Shown here one piece after another: positions 22,001 to 32,153 of a stretch of 64,000 nt of DNA (within the stretch, counting starts at the first letter, position 1; every line of letters starts with the position of its first letter). The notes under the pieces were generated by a model. It worked only from the letters and a program-made list of their open reading frames with translations. It had not been told where the DNA came from and did no database searches. The translations under genes were made by a program, and so were the position numbers. Source of the stretch: Nostoc sp. FACHB-280 (lineage in GTDB: Bacteria > Cyanobacteriota > Cyanobacteriia > Cyanobacteriales > Nostocaceae); assembly GCF_014697615.1 (NCBI RefSeq), contig NZ_JACJSD010000009.1, positions 1 through 64,000 of the forward strand. The letters run 5' to 3'.

Positions 22001-25000
22001 AGCGATCGCTAGTCTGTATGCTTCTAAAGTATGTTCTGGTCTTTCACCACTCGCGCCACGATGTCCAATAACTAATGGTGCATCACCACTTAAAGTATTA
22101 AACTCCCGTAGATTGCGGACATCGGGGTTTTGAGGCGATCGGACAAACTGTCCGGTCAACTGGTCACGGACAAAATCACCAGTCCCAGGAAAATCTGTAA
22201 AATAACCATCTACACCCAAATTAATAAACTGGCGAAACTCTGCTTGAGGATCACCGTTGTAGTCGGATGCAAGATAACGCCCTTCGTTACGGAAGGTATA
22301 AGGATGGACTAACAAGCCTGCATTATGGGCATCGCCTACCAAAGAGGTTGGTGTAGTTAAGGTTTTGTCTGCGTCGTTAACTAATCCATCACCGTTGACA
22401 TCATCGGCTTGACCATCGCCGTTAGCATCCACACCGCGAACCGAAACAATCATCCGCTTCCAAGGGCCGATTCCTTCAGCGTAGGTGGCAATTTCTCGCA
22501 AACCTTCGGGTGTTCTTAAATCGCCGTAGGTGCGAGTGTCACCATTAACTTGAAAGTCAAAAGGTCTGATTTCATTTAGCGAACCATCAAGATTAATATC
22601 ACCTGCATCCAACAACTGAATTAACGGCAAGTCAATACCAGCCGCAGGTAAAATCACATCATTGAGTTGGCGGAGATTACCGACCTCGAAAGATTGAATA
22701 AATACGCGAGTGGGGTCAGTAAAATCATTCTCAACTAAGAGGTCTACTAACTTTTGACTGATATCTTGATTGATTGGTGTACCATCGAGTTTTGTCCCGA
22801 CGGATGCAAAGTAGGTGGGGTGCTTAGTTTCAGGATAAATGCCGATTTTCTTACCTGTATCTGCTTCTACCCGCTTCACTAAATCAATGATTTCTTGCAA
22901 AGTAGGAATTTCGTACAAGTCGTTAAAGGCTTGAGTACGGAAACTTGGCTGAATTCTGGCGCGGAGGGTTTTAATTTCTGCGAGGGTGAAGTCTTCAACA
23001 AAGAAACCTTCCTCCGCGATGCCATCTACAATTTTAGTTCTAAGGCGATCGGCAAATTCAGGATGATCTAAAACGTTGGTAGTGTTAATAATATTCGGTT
23101 CGTGACGGGCAATCAACACACCATCTTTTGTCACCACTAAGTCCGGTTCAATGAAGTCTGCACCTCTTTGAATCGCCAACATATAAGAACCAAGGGTGTG
23201 TTCTGGTAGTTCACCACTTGCGCCTCGGTGTCCAATCACAATCGGTGTTTGACCGTTGAGGGTGTTGAGATTGGTAATGTTGGGTGTGGGAATTGGTGCA
23301 TCTAAAAGTTTGCCAGTTGCATCAAAGTGCAGTAAGTAAGGGCCAAACTCATCACCAATCCAGAAAGTACCATCTTCCGCAATCACGAAAGATTCGATAT
23401 CAAAATCTGCACCAGTTAATAGGCGATCGCTGGTGTTTTCATTCACAATCTGGAAAGGAACTTTATTATCTGGGTCAGATAGCTGAATAAAGTTCAAAAT
23501 ATTGACGCTTCCGTTACCGCCTGGTTCTGCACCCCGGAAACTCGGATCAGCACGATAAATCCGCAGTAGATAATCGGCGCTATTATTTTGACTACCAAAA
23601 CCGTTGTCAGAGAGGAAATAGAAGGAATTATCATCAGCCCTCTGCACACCACTGAACCCTTGTATTGGTTGGGCGGCGAAGGGGACATTTCGACCGTTGG
23701 TATTTCCTGTGATTGCACTACCAGACCTTGGCCCCTCAGCAAAGGTATCAGCAGGAAGTGAAGCAAAGCCTTTGAGGGTGACTCTGGGGACAAACTGGGA
23801 AGTATCAGGATTGCGAGGATCGTAACCTGTGGTATCGATGGTTAAAGCCTCTGGGAAAGCGTTGGCGATGTTTTGCCAAGGAACAAACTTAAAGTTACTG
23901 CTGATGTTTTCAATTTCCCCATCATCTTCTACAAGTACGGCGGGATCATTAGAACCGTCTTGGGTGATAAACACGCCTGATGGAAAGTTAGCGCCTAAAG
24001 GTACATTGATCACATCTGCACCGTCAGACTCCTGCACACTATCAATTGACCCGTTGTTACCGACAGCAAAGCTACCTATATACTCGTTATTACCTGCACG
24101 GTTGTAAGCCACAAAGGTGTTATCGCCTTGGCTAGAAGCTAAAAGATAGCCTTGACCATCGCTACCATAGTAAATTGTTAATCCTTCAACATCATCGCTG
24201 AGATTACTACCACCCAAATCTCGGACGCGATCAATCAGTGTACCTGTACTGCTTCCGTAGGGTTCTGCGTCAAATTTCCAGATACCGACATCTTCCTGAC
24301 CGATGTAGAGATAACCTGTTTCTTGGTCAACTACCATCCCTTCGGTTTGCGGCGATCGCCCTTCTGTGGTAGGAATGGTAAATTCCCTGACTAGTTCTGC
24401 ACCAATTTGACCATTACCTTTGTCTATTAATTTTAACTGGGCAACGTCTCCAGTTTCCCGACGGCTAACAAAGGCATAGTAATTATTGCTTTGGGGGCTG
24501 CGGTATAAGGCTAAACCGTAAGCACTGCGTTCGTCGGATGAATAAGGCGGTTCAAAAGGTGCTGCTTGGAAAATAGTACCAAGACTGCTATCGGTGATGT
24601 CTTCTAAATATTCACCGGGGGTTGTGGGGTTGGGATTAATTTGGAAGATTGCTAGTTTATCATTTTCGCGATCGCTGGCTACAGCAATATCAATGGTTTG
24701 ATTCCCCAACTTAAAGCCATATTGCAAATCAATATTGTTGTAGCGAATATCACAAGGATTGAAGGTTTGCAACAATTCCCCAGACAAGTTGTAAACCCGC
24801 AACCCGCCATTTTTTACCGAGGTCAATACCAAGCTGTCGGCGGAATTGGTGGCGTTGACATAAATAGCTGGGTCATCTGCATCGGCATTTTGAATATCAT
24901 CATCCAATAAAGCGGGGCTGGTTTCGACAGTTGGTGCAACGGTGGGAATTAAATCTGCACCCAAAGTTAGAATTTGGGTAAACTGAGTGGCGCTGAAGTT

Positions 25001-26128
25001 GTTGTCACTCACCAGAACAATTGATTGACGACCATCTGGTAAGGTGGGGCCAAACTCTATCCCTTCGATGTTATCTAAGCCAGTGGGTAAATCTAAATCA
25101 TTCAAATTCAACAGTAAGCGTTTTTGGGCTGGTTGAATTGCAGCTAATTGTTCAGAACTCAAACTACTGAGTGAGTCAATGCTGCTGATATCAGTTGCAC
25201 CTTGGAGAGAGATTTCGTAGATTTTGATTGTATTACCTGTACCCGGAACGCCCGTAGAAAAAGAACGTTCTACAGCGAGGATTGTCCCGCGATTATCAAT
25301 AGCTAGTAAATCTACTAAGCCATTGGTGCCAAATGCAGTATTTGGTACTGGTGTTTCTGCTACTGAGTCAGTGACATACAAGTATTCTTTTGTTGGCTGT
25401 CCTGTAACCAAATCATATTGCAGGATGCGCGAAGGTGTACCCGTAGTCAAAGAAGCCACAGCCCCATCTTGGAATAAAGCATTTTCGGTGGCGGTGAATA
25501 AAGTTGTTTGGTCTGGGGTAATGGTGAGACTTTCCAAAGCCAAGTTATTTCTGACACCAGAGGTTTGAGTATCACCTGGATTAATCAAACCATCGCTGTT
25601 AGTATCTTGAACCACTGGTAAGAATTTAGTCGGGATAGTTAGCGATCGCAATTCCTGACCTGTAGTCAGAGAAAATTCCCTGACAAACGGATTTGTTACC
25701 CGACCAGCATTAATATTGACTTCTCCTTCCGAAGAAATGAAAACTGTATTGTTGTTAGTTAATACAATATCTTCTGGGTCTAAACTCAACGCCGCAAAGA
25801 AATTACCATTGGTATCTCTGAGGGGAGTGACATTAGTAAAAGTCACATTATTAGTAGCAGGATTACCAGTGAAAGTATAAAAGCGGGCAGGGCCAATTTG
25901 GGAGCGATCGTCCGAAATGGCATAGTAACGATTATTAGCAGCATCGTAAGCAAGACCAGATAAACCACCTACTGGAGTTGGCGTACCATTAACAATTCCT
26001 GCTACACCAGAAGGAATAAAACCTGTAGCAAAAATCTGTTGTCCTAGAAATTCTACATTGGTGATAGTTTTACCAGCTTGCATATTTTTGGGTATGGATA
26101 AATCAGGATTCAGAGAAGCGATTTCCAC
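19046..26128 (-). CDS. Giant extracellular phytase-like / glycerophosphodiesterase protein
   Basis: This 2360-residue mosaic contains, in order: a phytase-like esterase propeller (about 20-395, [21 protein letters not shown]); a 3-phytase-like propeller (about 400-740, [10 protein letters not shown] and KNGGLRVY); the first part of another esterase-like phytase domain (about 780-950, [20 protein letters not shown]); two tandem glycerophosphodiester phosphodiesterase domains (about 960-1315 and 1350-1710, each with [15 protein letters not shown] and FIEPDLV); the rest of the interrupted propeller (about 1715-1900, [19 protein letters not shown]); a Calx-beta domain (about 1920-2035); and DUF4114-like C-terminal modules ending [19 protein letters not shown]. 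It should release phosphate from phosphodiesters and phytate outside the cell. There is no N-terminal signal peptide, so type I secretion is likely. A Pho-box-like array lies about 145 bp upstream. Confidence 0.88.
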   Translation of the reverse strand: MEIASLNPDLSIPKNMQAGKTITNVEFLGQQIFATGFIPSGVAGIVNGTPTPVGGLSGLAYDAANNRYYAISDDRSQIGPARFYTFTGNPATNNVTFTNVTPLRDTNGNFFAALSLDPEDIVLTNNNTVFISSEGEVNINAGRVTNPFVREFSLTTGQELRSLTIPTKFLPVVQDTNSDGLINPGDTQTSGVRNNLALESLTITPDQTTLFTATENALFQDGAVASLTTGTPSRILQYDLVTGQPTKEYLYVTDSVAETPVPNTAFGTNGLVDLLAIDNRGTILAVERSFSTGVPGTGNTIKIYEISLQGATDISSIDSLSSLSSEQLAAIQPAQKRLLLNLNDLDLPTGLDNIEGIEFGPTLPDGRQSIVLVSDNNFSATQFTQILTLGADLIPTVAPTVETSPALLDDDIQNADADDPAIYVNATNSADSLVLTSVKNGGLRVYNLSGELLQTFNPCDIRYNNIDLQYGFKLGNQTIDIAVASDRENDKLAIFQINPNPTTPGEYLEDITDSSLGTIFQAAPFEPPYSSDERSAYGLALYRSPQSNNYYAFVSRRETGDVAQLKLIDKGNGQIGAELVREFTIPTTEGRSPQTEGMVVDQETGYLYIGQEDVGIWKFDAEPYGSSTGTLIDRVRDLGGSNLSDDVEGLTIYYGSDGQGYLLASSQGDNTFVAYNRAGNNEYIGSFAVGNNGSIDSVQESDGADVINVPLGANFPSGVFITQDGSNDPAVLVEDDGEIENISSNFKFVPWQNIANAFPEALTIDTTGYDPRNPDTSQFVPRVTLKGFASLPADTFAEGPRSGSAITGNTNGRNVPFAAQPIQGFSGVQRADDNSFYFLSDNGFGSQNNSADYLLRIYRADPSFRGAEPGGNGSVNILNFIQLSDPDNKVPFQIVNENTSDRLLTGADFDIESFVIAEDGTFWIGDEFGPYLLHFDATGKLLDAPIPTPNITNLNTLNGQTPIVIGHRGASGELPEHTLGSYMLAIQRGADFIEPDLVVTKDGVLIARHEPNIINTTNVLDHPEFADRLRTKIVDGIAEEGFFVEDFTLAEIKTLRARIQPSFRTQAFNDLYEIPTLQEIIDLVKRVEADTGKKIGIYPETKHPTYFASVGTKLDGTPINQDISQKLVDLLVENDFTDPTRVFIQSFEVGNLRQLNDVILPAAGIDLPLIQLLDAGDINLDGSLNEIRPFDFQVNGDTRTYGDLRTPEGLREIATYAEGIGPWKRMIVSVRGVDANGDGQADDVNGDGLVNDADKTLTTPTSLVGDAHNAGLLVHPYTFRNEGRYLASDYNGDPQAEFRQFINLGVDGYFTDFPGTGDFVRDQLTGQFVRSPQNPDVRNLREFNTLSGDAPLVIGHRGASGERPEHTLEAYRLAIAQGADFIEPDLVATKDGRLIARHENALAILNNDGSVNLTDTSTDIYLRPEFADRLTTKVIDGRTIRGWFTEDLTLAEIKTLNAIERLPGLRGTRFNNDGLKVPTLEEIIDLVQQVEAETGRKIGIYPETKHPTYFAVEGRRIDGTPINTSLGQLLVNVLVAENFTDPDRVFIQSFEVGNLRELKQNILPTARINIPLIQLIGGATGQPYDFQFNGDTRTYGDLIRPTGLAAIATYAVGIGPNKRLIIPATTVDRNGDRQADDLDGDGLITDADRVLATPTTLVQDAHAAGLQVHPYTFRNESVFLASDYNGDPLAEYRQFIDLGVDAYFTDFPGVGDLVRDQFVGQPAVANLGGSRGFEGLAISPDRQTLYPLLEGTVAGDPAGSLRIYKFDVASEQYQGLVGYYRLDNPSYAIGDFTVINENEYLVIERDGLQGSAAQFKKIFKVDFSKRDANGFVEKQEVADLLNIQDPNDLNRDGSTKFTFPFVTIEDVLVLDANTILVANDNNYPFSQGRPGDIDNNEIILLHLDKPLNLTTGVISVTSTTPNATEGNSTPATFRISRAGNTNTALTFKYTVGGTATNGSDYDSLTGTATIAAGSSYVDIAVKPIDDNLVESNETVTLTLVDGNNYDLARTNTTATVTIADSDRPLAQIPNSDIFTIKGSGAKTRLQVDLTRRSTSRTNEIGVFTVDDAAGRINGIAPGEAGYTEAALERARTIFSAVNRGLNNADVSRLLEFDSGDQLRFYVVRSGTSDDVRAGNIPSNSVIFANPNTQRITNLGNDTFSLAWEFQPGNGQPFQDLVVNIQSTDTVLPIGTALQGQSQAELIDLRNVTELVTADFVVSKDAGYRNYASFYRVSDVNGGIDLNGDGQADILPGQAGYTEAAVRNRVSGIDLTANRGTATYSATLQGGYIYAPFIIANGTPEAVLDSNPRNPAVYFPFLGANTRQTDQIALLGSNIFGFEDLPRGGDRDFNDLIVRVELNIA
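21000..23250 (-). repeat. Tandem internal duplication of the GDPD module
   Basis: Two consecutive units of about 1.1 kb (roughly 22190-23250 and 21000-22080) encode the two GDPD domains. The same landmarks occur in the same order: [55 protein letters not shown] and DYNGDP.AE.RQFI.LGVD.YFTDFPG. The units have diverged but are clearly an internal duplication. Confidence 0.85.
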
Positions 26129-26272
26129 TTTTACTCACTAAAAATTCGTGAGTTTGTGAACAGGCGATTGCAAATTTGCCATGAAAATATAAACCGCAAA
26201 GATGCACTTTACAGCTTGGGCGATCGCGCTATGAAATAACTGTGAGATTCAGTGCTTCACGCTATCCCAGCT

Positions 26273-26302
26273 AGGTTAAGAAATGCCTAGCAAAAGGTTA
26301 AT
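26273..26302 (-). promoter_or_regulatory. Pho-box-like array upstream of the phytase/GDPD gene
   Basis: Read on the minus strand, three octamers with an exact 11-bp period and TTT spacers occur: ATTAACCT, GCTAGGCA, CTTAACCT. The outer two fit the cyanobacterial PhoB/SphR box (consensus CTTAACCT-like direct repeats separated by 3 bp); the middle one is degenerate. The array ends about 145 bp before the start codon of a phosphoesterase gene, which is the expected regulon. A similar array occurs at 62779-62808. Confidence 0.65.
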
Positions 26303-26407
26303 TAAACTTCCTTGTCTGAACTTTGGAAAAGTCAGCCTGTTTGGGGAGATAAGGGAGACAAAGAAGACAAGGGGGACAAGGTAGACAAAGTAGATTCATA
26401 TCTTGCA

Positions 26408-26625
26408 CCAAACGACTGAAGTCGCGGCTACACAGATAAAACCCGCACTTCGACAAGCTCAGTGACCACATTTCGGCAAGCTCAATGACCGCCTGCGCGG
26501 GTTCCAAACCTTGATTTGATGTTAGTCCGCCTAGCCTGTGGCAACAGCAAAGCTGAACGCGGATTAGTATATGCAAATAGCCTGTGAAGGCAGGCTTTGT
26601 TCTTGTAGCCGCGACTTCTAGTCGT
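26408..26625. repeat. Miniature inverted-repeat element
   Basis: The left end CGACTGAAGTCGCGGCTAC (about 26412-26430) is the reverse complement, apart from one inserted base, of the right end GTAGCCGCGACTTCTAGTCG (about 26607-26626). The interior carries CCCGCACTTCGACAAGCTCA and GCCTGCGCGGG stretches. This looks like a non-coding miniature element. Confidence 0.6.
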
Positions 26626-27165
26626 TCGCGTCTATGTGGTTCGTTATCTAGTCCTATATATAAGTAGTAGACTACCGAAATTAATCGGCGTTCATCCGCG
26701 TCCATCTGCGGTTAATTTTCTTCTTGTCAGTCCAGTAGAGTCACAAATCAATTTCCTGATTGCAGCGATCGCACAACCCCAACAAGGTCTGTGTCAGATA
26801 ATTTTTCTCTTAAAATCGGAATTTGCAGATAAAATTTTACCACAGATTGAGACAAAATCCTGAAAGTATGCTTTAAATATAAAGTTAATCTCTTACAACG
26901 GTTTTGACCTCGACATTGTACCGTTTTTCAGCGTTCAGGGTCAGGCAATGGAGTTTCTTCGGCAAAGATAGCAATTTGCAGCAGAAAAAACAGTTGTCTG
27001 AAGTGATTCAGGTAATGATATTGCATTGTTCGCTGTGGGCAATAAAGGGGGAATCATATTTAGTAATGCTCAATGGCATACTAAACATCCGACTGGCTAT
27101 CGGTAATTAGCACAAAACCCTTGTGTTGAGGGAATTCTAAAAGTTTTGTAATATTGTGGATTCTT

Positions 27166-27801
27166 ATGATTAGCTATCTCAAAGGTCTTGTTGCGGGTGT
27201 TCAGACAATTGGCGGTAATCGCGTCATTTTGACGATCGAAGTCAATGGTATTGGTTATGATTTGCAAGTTCCCCAAAGGTTAGCACAGCAGTTACCAGAA
27301 TCGGGAGGAGTGGTGCAAATTTTCACTCATTACCAAATTCGGGAGGAAGTACCTTTACTGTATGGCTTTGCTTCACCAGCAGAACGGGATTTATTTCGCC
27401 ACTTGCTAACAGTTAGCGGTATTGGTGCAGCTTTGGCGATCGCCCTCCTAGACACCTTGGAATTACCAGATTTAGTCCAAGCCATCATCGCAGGTAACAC
27501 CCAAATCTTAATTCAAGCCCCTGGTGTGGGCAAAAAAACCGCAGAACGCATCTGTTTAGAACTGAAAAGTAAATTGATTGAATGGCGCAAATCAGCCGGG
27601 TTCTTCGTCGCTACAGGCGGCCCAGCACCAGGGATTTTAGAAGAAGTGCAGATGACTTTGTTCGCCTTGGGTTACACAGCCCACGAAGTTAGCCACGCCT
27701 TACACGTTGTGAGTGAAGACATTGGGCTACCCAAAGATGCTTATGTGGAAGATTGGATCAAACAAGCGATCGCCCACCTCAGCAGCGAACAAGTGCAGTA
27801 G
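27166..27801 (+). CDS. ruvA: Holliday junction branch migration subunit RuvA
   Basis: This 211-residue protein tetramerises on Holliday junctions and loads the RuvB motor. The N-terminal OB fold begins MISYLKG and contains GIGYDLQVP. The two helix-hairpin-helix motifs are visible in [19 protein letters not shown] and [19 protein letters not shown], and a C-terminal RuvB-binding segment ([15 protein letters not shown]) follows. The ATG at 27166 starts the conserved N-terminus; a TTG four codons earlier is less likely. ruvB and ruvC are not adjacent, as is usual in cyanobacteria. Confidence 0.95.
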   Translation: MISYLKGLVAGVQTIGGNRVILTIEVNGIGYDLQVPQRLAQQLPESGGVVQIFTHYQIREEVPLLYGFASPAERDLFRHLLTVSGIGAALAIALLDTLELPDLVQAIIAGNTQILIQAPGVGKKTAERICLELKSKLIEWRKSAGFFVATGGPAPGILEEVQMTLFALGYTAHEVSHALHVVSEDIGLPKDAYVEDWIKQAIAHLSSEQVQ

Positions 27802-27844
27802 AGGCTAGAGACTAGTATTTTTTCTCAGCACTTGCAACTACTGA

Positions 27845-28519
27845 CTAATATTTAATCAAATCTGGTTCAGTCGAAGAATTTAAAAACGTCCACAACTGCA
27901 AATCGGTAAAATCGGGAATTGCCATAAACGCGCCGACTGTTTGCAGATTTTGTGGATCGTGGGTGGAGGCGATACCAATGGTAGGAATCCCAGCCGCAAC
28001 AGCCGCACGAATACCCGAAGGAGAATCTTCCAGGGCGATCGCTTTCTCTGCGTTAATCTTTAATTTGTTTAAAGCCACTTGATAAGGTGTAGGATCAGGT
28101 TTACCTGCGGTGCAATCTTCTGCCAAAATCACTGCATGAAAAGCTTCTTTAATCCCTAAAACCTCAAGCACAAATTCTACATTCAACCGAGGTGCATTGG
28201 TAACTAATGCCCGTTTTAGCTGATGTGTTTCTGTCCAAGCTATGAGTTCAGCAAATCCACTCAACGGTTGCAAATGGGAAGCTAATTCACGAAACAATGC
28301 TTCTTTATCGTCAGCAAATTTCTGCCCTTCTGCTGCTGATAATTGCGGCAAAATATCTTTGACAATTTCTGGATTCAAACGTCCACTAATCCGAGATTGG
28401 TAAAATTTTTCATCTATATCAATGTTGTAGTCTGCCAACATTTGCTGCCAAGCTTGGTAATGTATCGGATCAGTATTGACAATAGTGCCATCCAAGTCAA
28501 AGAGAACTGCTGCCAGCAT
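27845..28519 (-). CDS. HAD-superfamily hydrolase, beta-phosphoglucomutase-like
   Basis: This 224-residue cytosolic enzyme has all four HAD motifs: the Asp nucleophile and acid/base D8 and D10 (LFDLDGT), the Thr of ALVTNAP, the Lys of AGKPDP, and the acidic pair in ALEDSPSG. The four-helix cap after motif I (residues about 15-85) puts it in subfamily IA, with beta-phosphoglucomutases and sugar-phosphate phosphatases. The substrate is probably a small phosphorylated sugar, but is not determined. It is convergent with ruvA. Confidence 0.85.
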   Translation of the reverse strand: MLAAVLFDLDGTIVNTDPIHYQAWQQMLADYNIDIDEKFYQSRISGRLNPEIVKDILPQLSAAEGQKFADDKEALFRELASHLQPLSGFAELIAWTETHQLKRALVTNAPRLNVEFVLEVLGIKEAFHAVILAEDCTAGKPDPTPYQVALNKLKINAEKAIALEDSPSGIRAAVAAGIPTIGIASTHDPQNLQTVGAFMAIPDFTDLQLWTFLNSSTEPDLIKY

Positions 28520-28569
28520 AATTTCTTAAGTGTAAACAAATATTAACTTTATTTACACAGTTTACCTGA

Positions 28570-28763
28570 AAAGTGTGAAGTATGAAAAGAAGAAGTTCAT
28601 ATAATTAAGTAGGGTGACGCACTGCTGAAAGGATGTTTTAACAGTTATCTTGTTGGTAGGTGGTGGCGTGTTAAGGCAAACTTCTACTTTGTGTGACGCT
28701 TAAATCCTCAGATTGCTGTAACACACCCTACTAGACTTCACACTTCACACTTCATACTTCAAA
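28570..28763. repeat. Inverted-repeat element before nagB
   Basis: The spacer between the divergent HAD and nagB genes contains AAGTAGGGTG (about 28605) matching CACCCTACT (about 28724) in inverse orientation. AGTGTGAAGT-type sequence lies at both ends (about 28572 and 28735-28760). This is the layout of a small dispersed intergenic repeat. The right end runs up to the nagB start codon. Confidence 0.5.
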
Positions 28764-29534
28764 ATGGTTGCTGCCAAAAACTTTTTTCGTGTTGATGATT
28801 TACAAGTGCAAGTTTACAATTCTGAAGCAGAAATGGCTGAGGATGTTGCACAGATTACCAACAAATATTTAAAGGATATCTTAGACAAACAGGGTAAAGC
28901 TGCTGTTTTATTAGCAACAGGTAATTCGCAACTCAAATTTCTAGATGCGTTAATTAGGTTGGGTGGTGTAGATTGGTCAAGAATTACTTTATTTCATTTA
29001 GATGAATATTTAGGCATTACGGCTGATCATCCTGCGAGTTTTCGACGTTATCTGCGAGAACGGGTAGAAAATAAACTAACTCCGCAGCAATTTCATTATA
29101 TAGAAGGTGATACATTAGAGCCTGTGGCTGAATGCGATCGCTACACGCAATTACTCCAAGCACAGCCAATCGATTTATGTTGTTTAGGTATTGGCGAAAA
29201 TGGACATTTAGCTTTTAATGATCCTGATGTCGCTAATTTTCATGATCCTTATAGTGTCAAGTTGGTGAAATTAGATATAATCAATCGCCAACAACAAGTA
29301 AATACTGGTCATTTTCCCAATATCGACAGTGTGCCACAATATGCTTTTACTGTCACTCTGCCATTAATTTGTACAACCAAAAAAATTATCTGCCTAGCAC
29401 CAGAAAAACGCAAAGCCCAGATAGTAAAACAGATATTAAAACAAACAATCAGCACCGATTGTCCTGCATCAATTCTCCGTCATCAATCACAGGCAACTTT
29501 ATTTTTAGATGTTAATTCTGCGAGTTTATTGTAG
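28764..29534 (+). CDS. nagB: Glucosamine-6-phosphate deaminase
   Basis: This 256-residue enzyme converts glucosamine-6-phosphate to fructose-6-phosphate and ammonia. The phosphate loop LLATGNSQLKFLDAL, the catalytic FHLDEYLG, and the lid/active-site block LGIGENGHLAFNDP are intact, as is ASFRRYLRER. Length is close to the bacterial NagB norm. A 6-phosphogluconolactonase is less likely because of the LDEY and ENGHLAFNDP pair. No other amino-sugar gene is beside it. Confidence 0.9.
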   Translation: MVAAKNFFRVDDLQVQVYNSEAEMAEDVAQITNKYLKDILDKQGKAAVLLATGNSQLKFLDALIRLGGVDWSRITLFHLDEYLGITADHPASFRRYLRERVENKLTPQQFHYIEGDTLEPVAECDRYTQLLQAQPIDLCCLGIGENGHLAFNDPDVANFHDPYSVKLVKLDIINRQQQVNTGHFPNIDSVPQYAFTVTLPLICTTKKIICLAPEKRKAQIVKQILKQTISTDCPASILRHQSQATLFLDVNSASLL

Positions 29535-29562
29535 TGCTTAGTGAAAGATATGTGTATAGCAA

Positions 29563-29763
29563 TCAACACTTATCTTCTAGCTTAATACTAGATAAACAAG
29601 CCTCAAGATAAGGGCAATCTTCACACTTAATTTCTTCACCTGGATTCGCACAACCACAAGGAGGTGCAATCAAGCATTCGCTTAGTTTTTTAGATTTGGA
29701 AGAGGGTTTTAGTATTATTTCAGTAGCCGCTTCTTGGAGGCAGAAAATTACATCCCGCACCAT
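29563..29763 (-). CDS. Small Cys-rich protein
   Basis: This 66-residue protein is rich in cysteine toward its C-terminus: CLIAPPCGCANPGEEIKCED and then CPYLEAC, ending in KC. The spacing suggests metal or iron-sulphur binding, but no family is recognised. It starts with an ATG, and no alternative frame is better. It is convergent with nagB. I call it a gene because of the organised Cys pattern, with moderate certainty. Confidence 0.6.
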   Translation of the reverse strand: MVRDVIFCLQEAATEIILKPSSKSKKLSECLIAPPCGCANPGEEIKCEDCPYLEACLSSIKLEDKC

Positions 29764-29900
29764 AATATTGAGCCTTTGGTTATCTAGGTAAACTAATTAT
29801 TCATTCGTGATTTAAGTGATGAGTAAAATGTAAAATTAATTGCACTCAACGCACACCGTTTAAATTCCTAATTTCAATCCCTAACTTTATTTATGGGGTT

Positions 29901-30170
29901 TCACTCAGCACTCACACTTCGACGTTGCTCAGTGTAAAGCACTTTCAACTCAGCACTCCTGAACTGATAAGTTTCAGTTGACCATTTTACCCATGCTGAA
30001 ACTTGATCCTCAAAGACAAACTCTCGTCTTTGAGAATTAGCAGTCTCAGCTACTAATACCTTGAGAGTTACGGTTTGCATATTATGATTCATAGTCTGCT
30101 GTCCGTAACCAATCACTTTTCCTAGATGACCTGTTTGTTGATTCAGCACATAATCACCAATGGTGAACAT
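29901..30170 (-). CDS. Small hypothetical protein, SH3-like N-terminus
   Basis: This 89-residue protein begins FTIGDYVLNQQTGHLGKVIGYGQQ, which resembles a small beta-barrel (KOW/SH3-like) opening, followed by a second strand-rich part (VTLKVLVAE, REFVFEDQVSAWVKW). There is no signal peptide or membrane segment. The function is unknown. The downstream end near 29901 abuts sequence with CACTTCGAC repeats. Confidence 0.6.
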   Translation of the reverse strand: MFTIGDYVLNQQTGHLGKVIGYGQQTMNHNMQTVTLKVLVAETANSQRREFVFEDQVSAWVKWSTETYQFRSAELKVLYTEQRRSVSAE

Positions 30171-30303
30171 AGTGACACTTTCAACGTGGATAAGTAGATG
30201 AGTTTTATTTTATTCTCTATAAAAAATTAAATACAAACCTCATGCTTATAGGATGATTTACTTTATCATATTTTCATATATTGTCTAACTAGCGATAGAT
30301 GTC

Positions 30304-30417
30304 ATACCAATTCTATGTGAGTCTGCATTTAATCTTCATATCTCTTCCTTCTTTGTGTTCTTTGCGCCCTTTGTGGTTCGTTCTTTAATTCAGTGCATCT
30401 TCATGCAGAATTGGTAT
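30304..30417. repeat. Miniature element with ATACCAATTCT ends
   Basis: Perfect 11-bp terminal inverted repeats, ATACCAATTCT (30304-30314) and AGAATTGGTAT (30407-30417), enclose a core that reads on the minus strand AACGAACCACAAAGGGCGC. The core is nearly the same as in the elements at 62648-62764 and 57930-58003. A lone AGAATTGGTAT-type end also occurs near 117-128. This fills most of the 365-bp spacer 30171-30535. Confidence 0.75.
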
Positions 30418-30471
30418 CAGACTATTTTAAATTAGTAATTACTTTCTCTAGTTTGGTCTAAATTCTTAACT

Positions 30472-30507
30472 AAAAATAAAACCCGATTTAGGCAGAAAAT
30501 CGGGTTT
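30472..30507 (-). terminator. Intrinsic terminator after the HTH-like gene
   Basis: The stem AAACCCGATTT/AAATCGGGTTT (30479-30489 with 30497-30507) is followed on the minus strand by a TTTTATTTTTA run, about 30 bp after the stop codon at 30536. Confidence 0.85.
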
Positions 30508-30535
30508 GTTGTGCTTTAGTATTAAAGATTGATTT

Positions 30536-30859
30536 TCATCTGTTCAATGCTAACTCTTTTTTTTGTTTCATAATTGATAAATACTCACTACGAGTTCCAT
30601 CTACACGGTAGTGGTCACAGATGCGACAGAGTTTGAGCAAATCCAATCGACTAAATACTTTTTGACGTTCAATTCCGTTATCGTTTCGCCAGCGCCAAAA
30701 AGTTGTACGGTCAATGCGGCGATCGCTCTCAGGCCATCTTCTGCGAGATAAAAAATTTACCAATTCTTCTTCGTAAAACAAGTAGCCTTTTGGTAACTTC
30801 AAGAGTTCTTCTCTTAAATCATTTAGCGGTATGAGTGGATCTAGCTCAGATAGTCTCAT
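30536..30859 (-). CDS. Small protein with a possible helix-turn-helix
   Basis: This 107-residue basic protein has the central segment RIDRTTFWRWRNDNGIERQ. It looks like a helix-turn-helix recognition unit of the kind that reads DNA in MerR-like or phage-like small regulators. The rest is helical (LLKLCRICDHYRVDGTR). It has its own intrinsic terminator, which supports it as a real gene. The family is not recognised. Confidence 0.65.
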   Translation of the reverse strand: MRLSELDPLIPLNDLREELLKLPKGYLFYEEELVNFLSRRRWPESDRRIDRTTFWRWRNDNGIERQKVFSRLDLLKLCRICDHYRVDGTRSEYLSIMKQKKELALNR

Positions 30860-31262
30860 GCCAGCAAGCCCTTATAGTTTCTTGTACATTCAATTACACA
30901 GCACACTTTTGCAACACGGTTTTATCACTTTTTTTGAATTGAAATACTGCAAGATTAAGTCTGAATAGAGAGTAATAAGATAGTAGGATGAACATTATAT
31001 TTATTCTCCCTACTACTTTTTTTACCCGCTTTTCTCAACAAACAGTACAAATTTACGTGATTTAATCAAACACAATAAACTGATTAATACTTAATTGCAA
31101 CCCTCATGCAACAATTTAATATCATGTTCAGCTATTTTCAATAATTATCAAAATCTACTTTTAGATAGATGTACAATTTATATTAGATAAACATAAAAGC
31201 GATCGCCTGATGTTTACTGCCAATGATGCCACTAGTAACACTATAATAGGCGATCGCAAAAC
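30860..31262. other. Spacer with a plus-strand terminator-like hairpin
   Basis: This 403-bp spacer has no gene. TAGTAGG (30981-30987) pairs with CCTACTA (31009-31015) and is followed by seven T residues on the plus strand, although no annotated plus-strand gene precedes it. Near 31199-31258 two HIP1-type arms (GCGATCGCCT and AGGCGATCGC) form an inverted repeat after the lipoprotein gene. Confidence 0.5.
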
Positions 31263-32153
31263 TTACACTACATTTACCCAAAAATCGGCTGTGCTAACTT
31301 TACCATTACGCTGAAATTGCATCCACAGTTTATATGTTCCAGGTTGAGGAAAGTTGGTGACGAATTTTATCTGTCCATCTGGACTATTTTTGTGAGCATG
31401 GGCATGGATATAATCAGCAACTGTCAAGGGTGATGAACTTTTCAAAATCACTAAATGTCCTCTTTCGCCTAAATAAGTCTCTAAACCCTTAATTGGCTGA
31501 TTATTTGCCGTATCTTTGATATCAAAATTTAAGGTAACTTCTTTACCAGCCTGGATATTTTGATTGGCAACATCAAGATTAACTTTAACATTAGATATAA
31601 CTTTAGTTTTTTCAAACTTTTCTAAACTTTTTGGTAAGGGGATTGAACCAGGAATTTTAATTTGCATTAATGACAATGCTTCATTTTGTCCAGATGGTTT
31701 ATAGTCACTAAACAAACTATAGTTACCAGGAGTGGAAAAATTAGCACTCACTTCAAAACGTCCATTACCTTTATAAGTAGGATGAATATGATCATAAGTG
31801 GCTAAATCCTCGCGCACGATAATTAAGTGCATGAGTTTTTCTTGAAAAGTATCAAACTTGTTTATGGATTTACCGTCAGTATCTTGAATATTAATTACTA
31901 AATTAACAGGCTGATTTGGTATCAAATTTTTTGGCGTAGTTAGTTTTGCTTGGGTAGTGATGTTTGTCTTCGCACCATCACTAGTATGTTCCATTGAGTG
32001 ACCCTGATGTTCACTCGACATATTATGCTGATGATCAGTTTGATGTGGTTCACTCCCAGATACCTGCGTTTTGTCAGATTTTTTAACCGATGAGCAACCA
32101 GATACGATTAATAGGCTAGTTAATACGATAATTCCAGTCCAAAAACGCTTCAT
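31263..32153 (-). CDS. His/Met-rich lipoprotein, predicted metal-binding
   Basis: This 296-residue envelope lipoprotein starts with a signal peptide ending in the lipobox SGC (Cys20). Residues about 37-62 form a His/Met-rich stretch (HQTDHQHNM, EHQGHSMEHT) typical of copper or other metal binding. Two beta-sandwich repeats follow. Each has a His-bearing loop (LIIVREDLATYDHIHPTYKG and LVILKSSSPLTVADYIHAHAH) and ends GTYKLWMQF or GNYSLFSDY, which resembles YtkA/FixH-like domains. It is divergent from the ethylene-receptor-like kinase, with an inverted repeat in the spacer. The metal identity is inferred only from the His/Met composition. Confidence 0.8.
   Translation of the reverse strand: MKRFWTGIIVLTSLLIVSGCSSVKKSDKTQVSGSEPHQTDHQHNMSSEHQGHSMEHTSDGAKTNITTQAKLTTPKNLIPNQPVNLVINIQDTDGKSINKFDTFQEKLMHLIIVREDLATYDHIHPTYKGNGRFEVSANFSTPGNYSLFSDYKPSGQNEALSLMQIKIPGSIPLPKSLEKFEKTKVISNVKVNLDVANQNIQAGKEVTLNFDIKDTANNQPIKGLETYLGERGHLVILKSSSPLTVADYIHAHAHKNSPDGQIKFVTNFPQPGTYKLWMQFQRNGKVSTADFWVNVV

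Larger units (their letters stand above)
26129..27165. other. Spacer between divergent phytase/GDPD gene and ruvA
   Basis: About 1 kb without a convincing gene. It contains the Pho-box-like array (26273-26302), a GACAAGG-type degenerate tandem stretch (about 26349-26396), an inverted-repeat element (26408-26625) and AT-rich sequence before ruvA. Short open frames here are made of repeat sequence or lack ribosome sites and family features. Confidence 0.65.

Noticed and set aside
26298-26705. 135-codon minus-strand frame
   Set aside because: It spans the GACAAGG repeat and an inverted-repeat element; the composition (Cys/Leu/Pro runs) reflects repeats.
26904-27110. 68-codon frame before ruvA
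   Set aside because: It has no family pattern and no good ribosome site, and lies in AT-rich spacer.
31199-31258. GCGATCGCCT/AGGCGATCGC inverted repeat as an operator
   Set aside because: Both arms are HIP1 octamers, which are very frequent here, so pairing by chance is likely.
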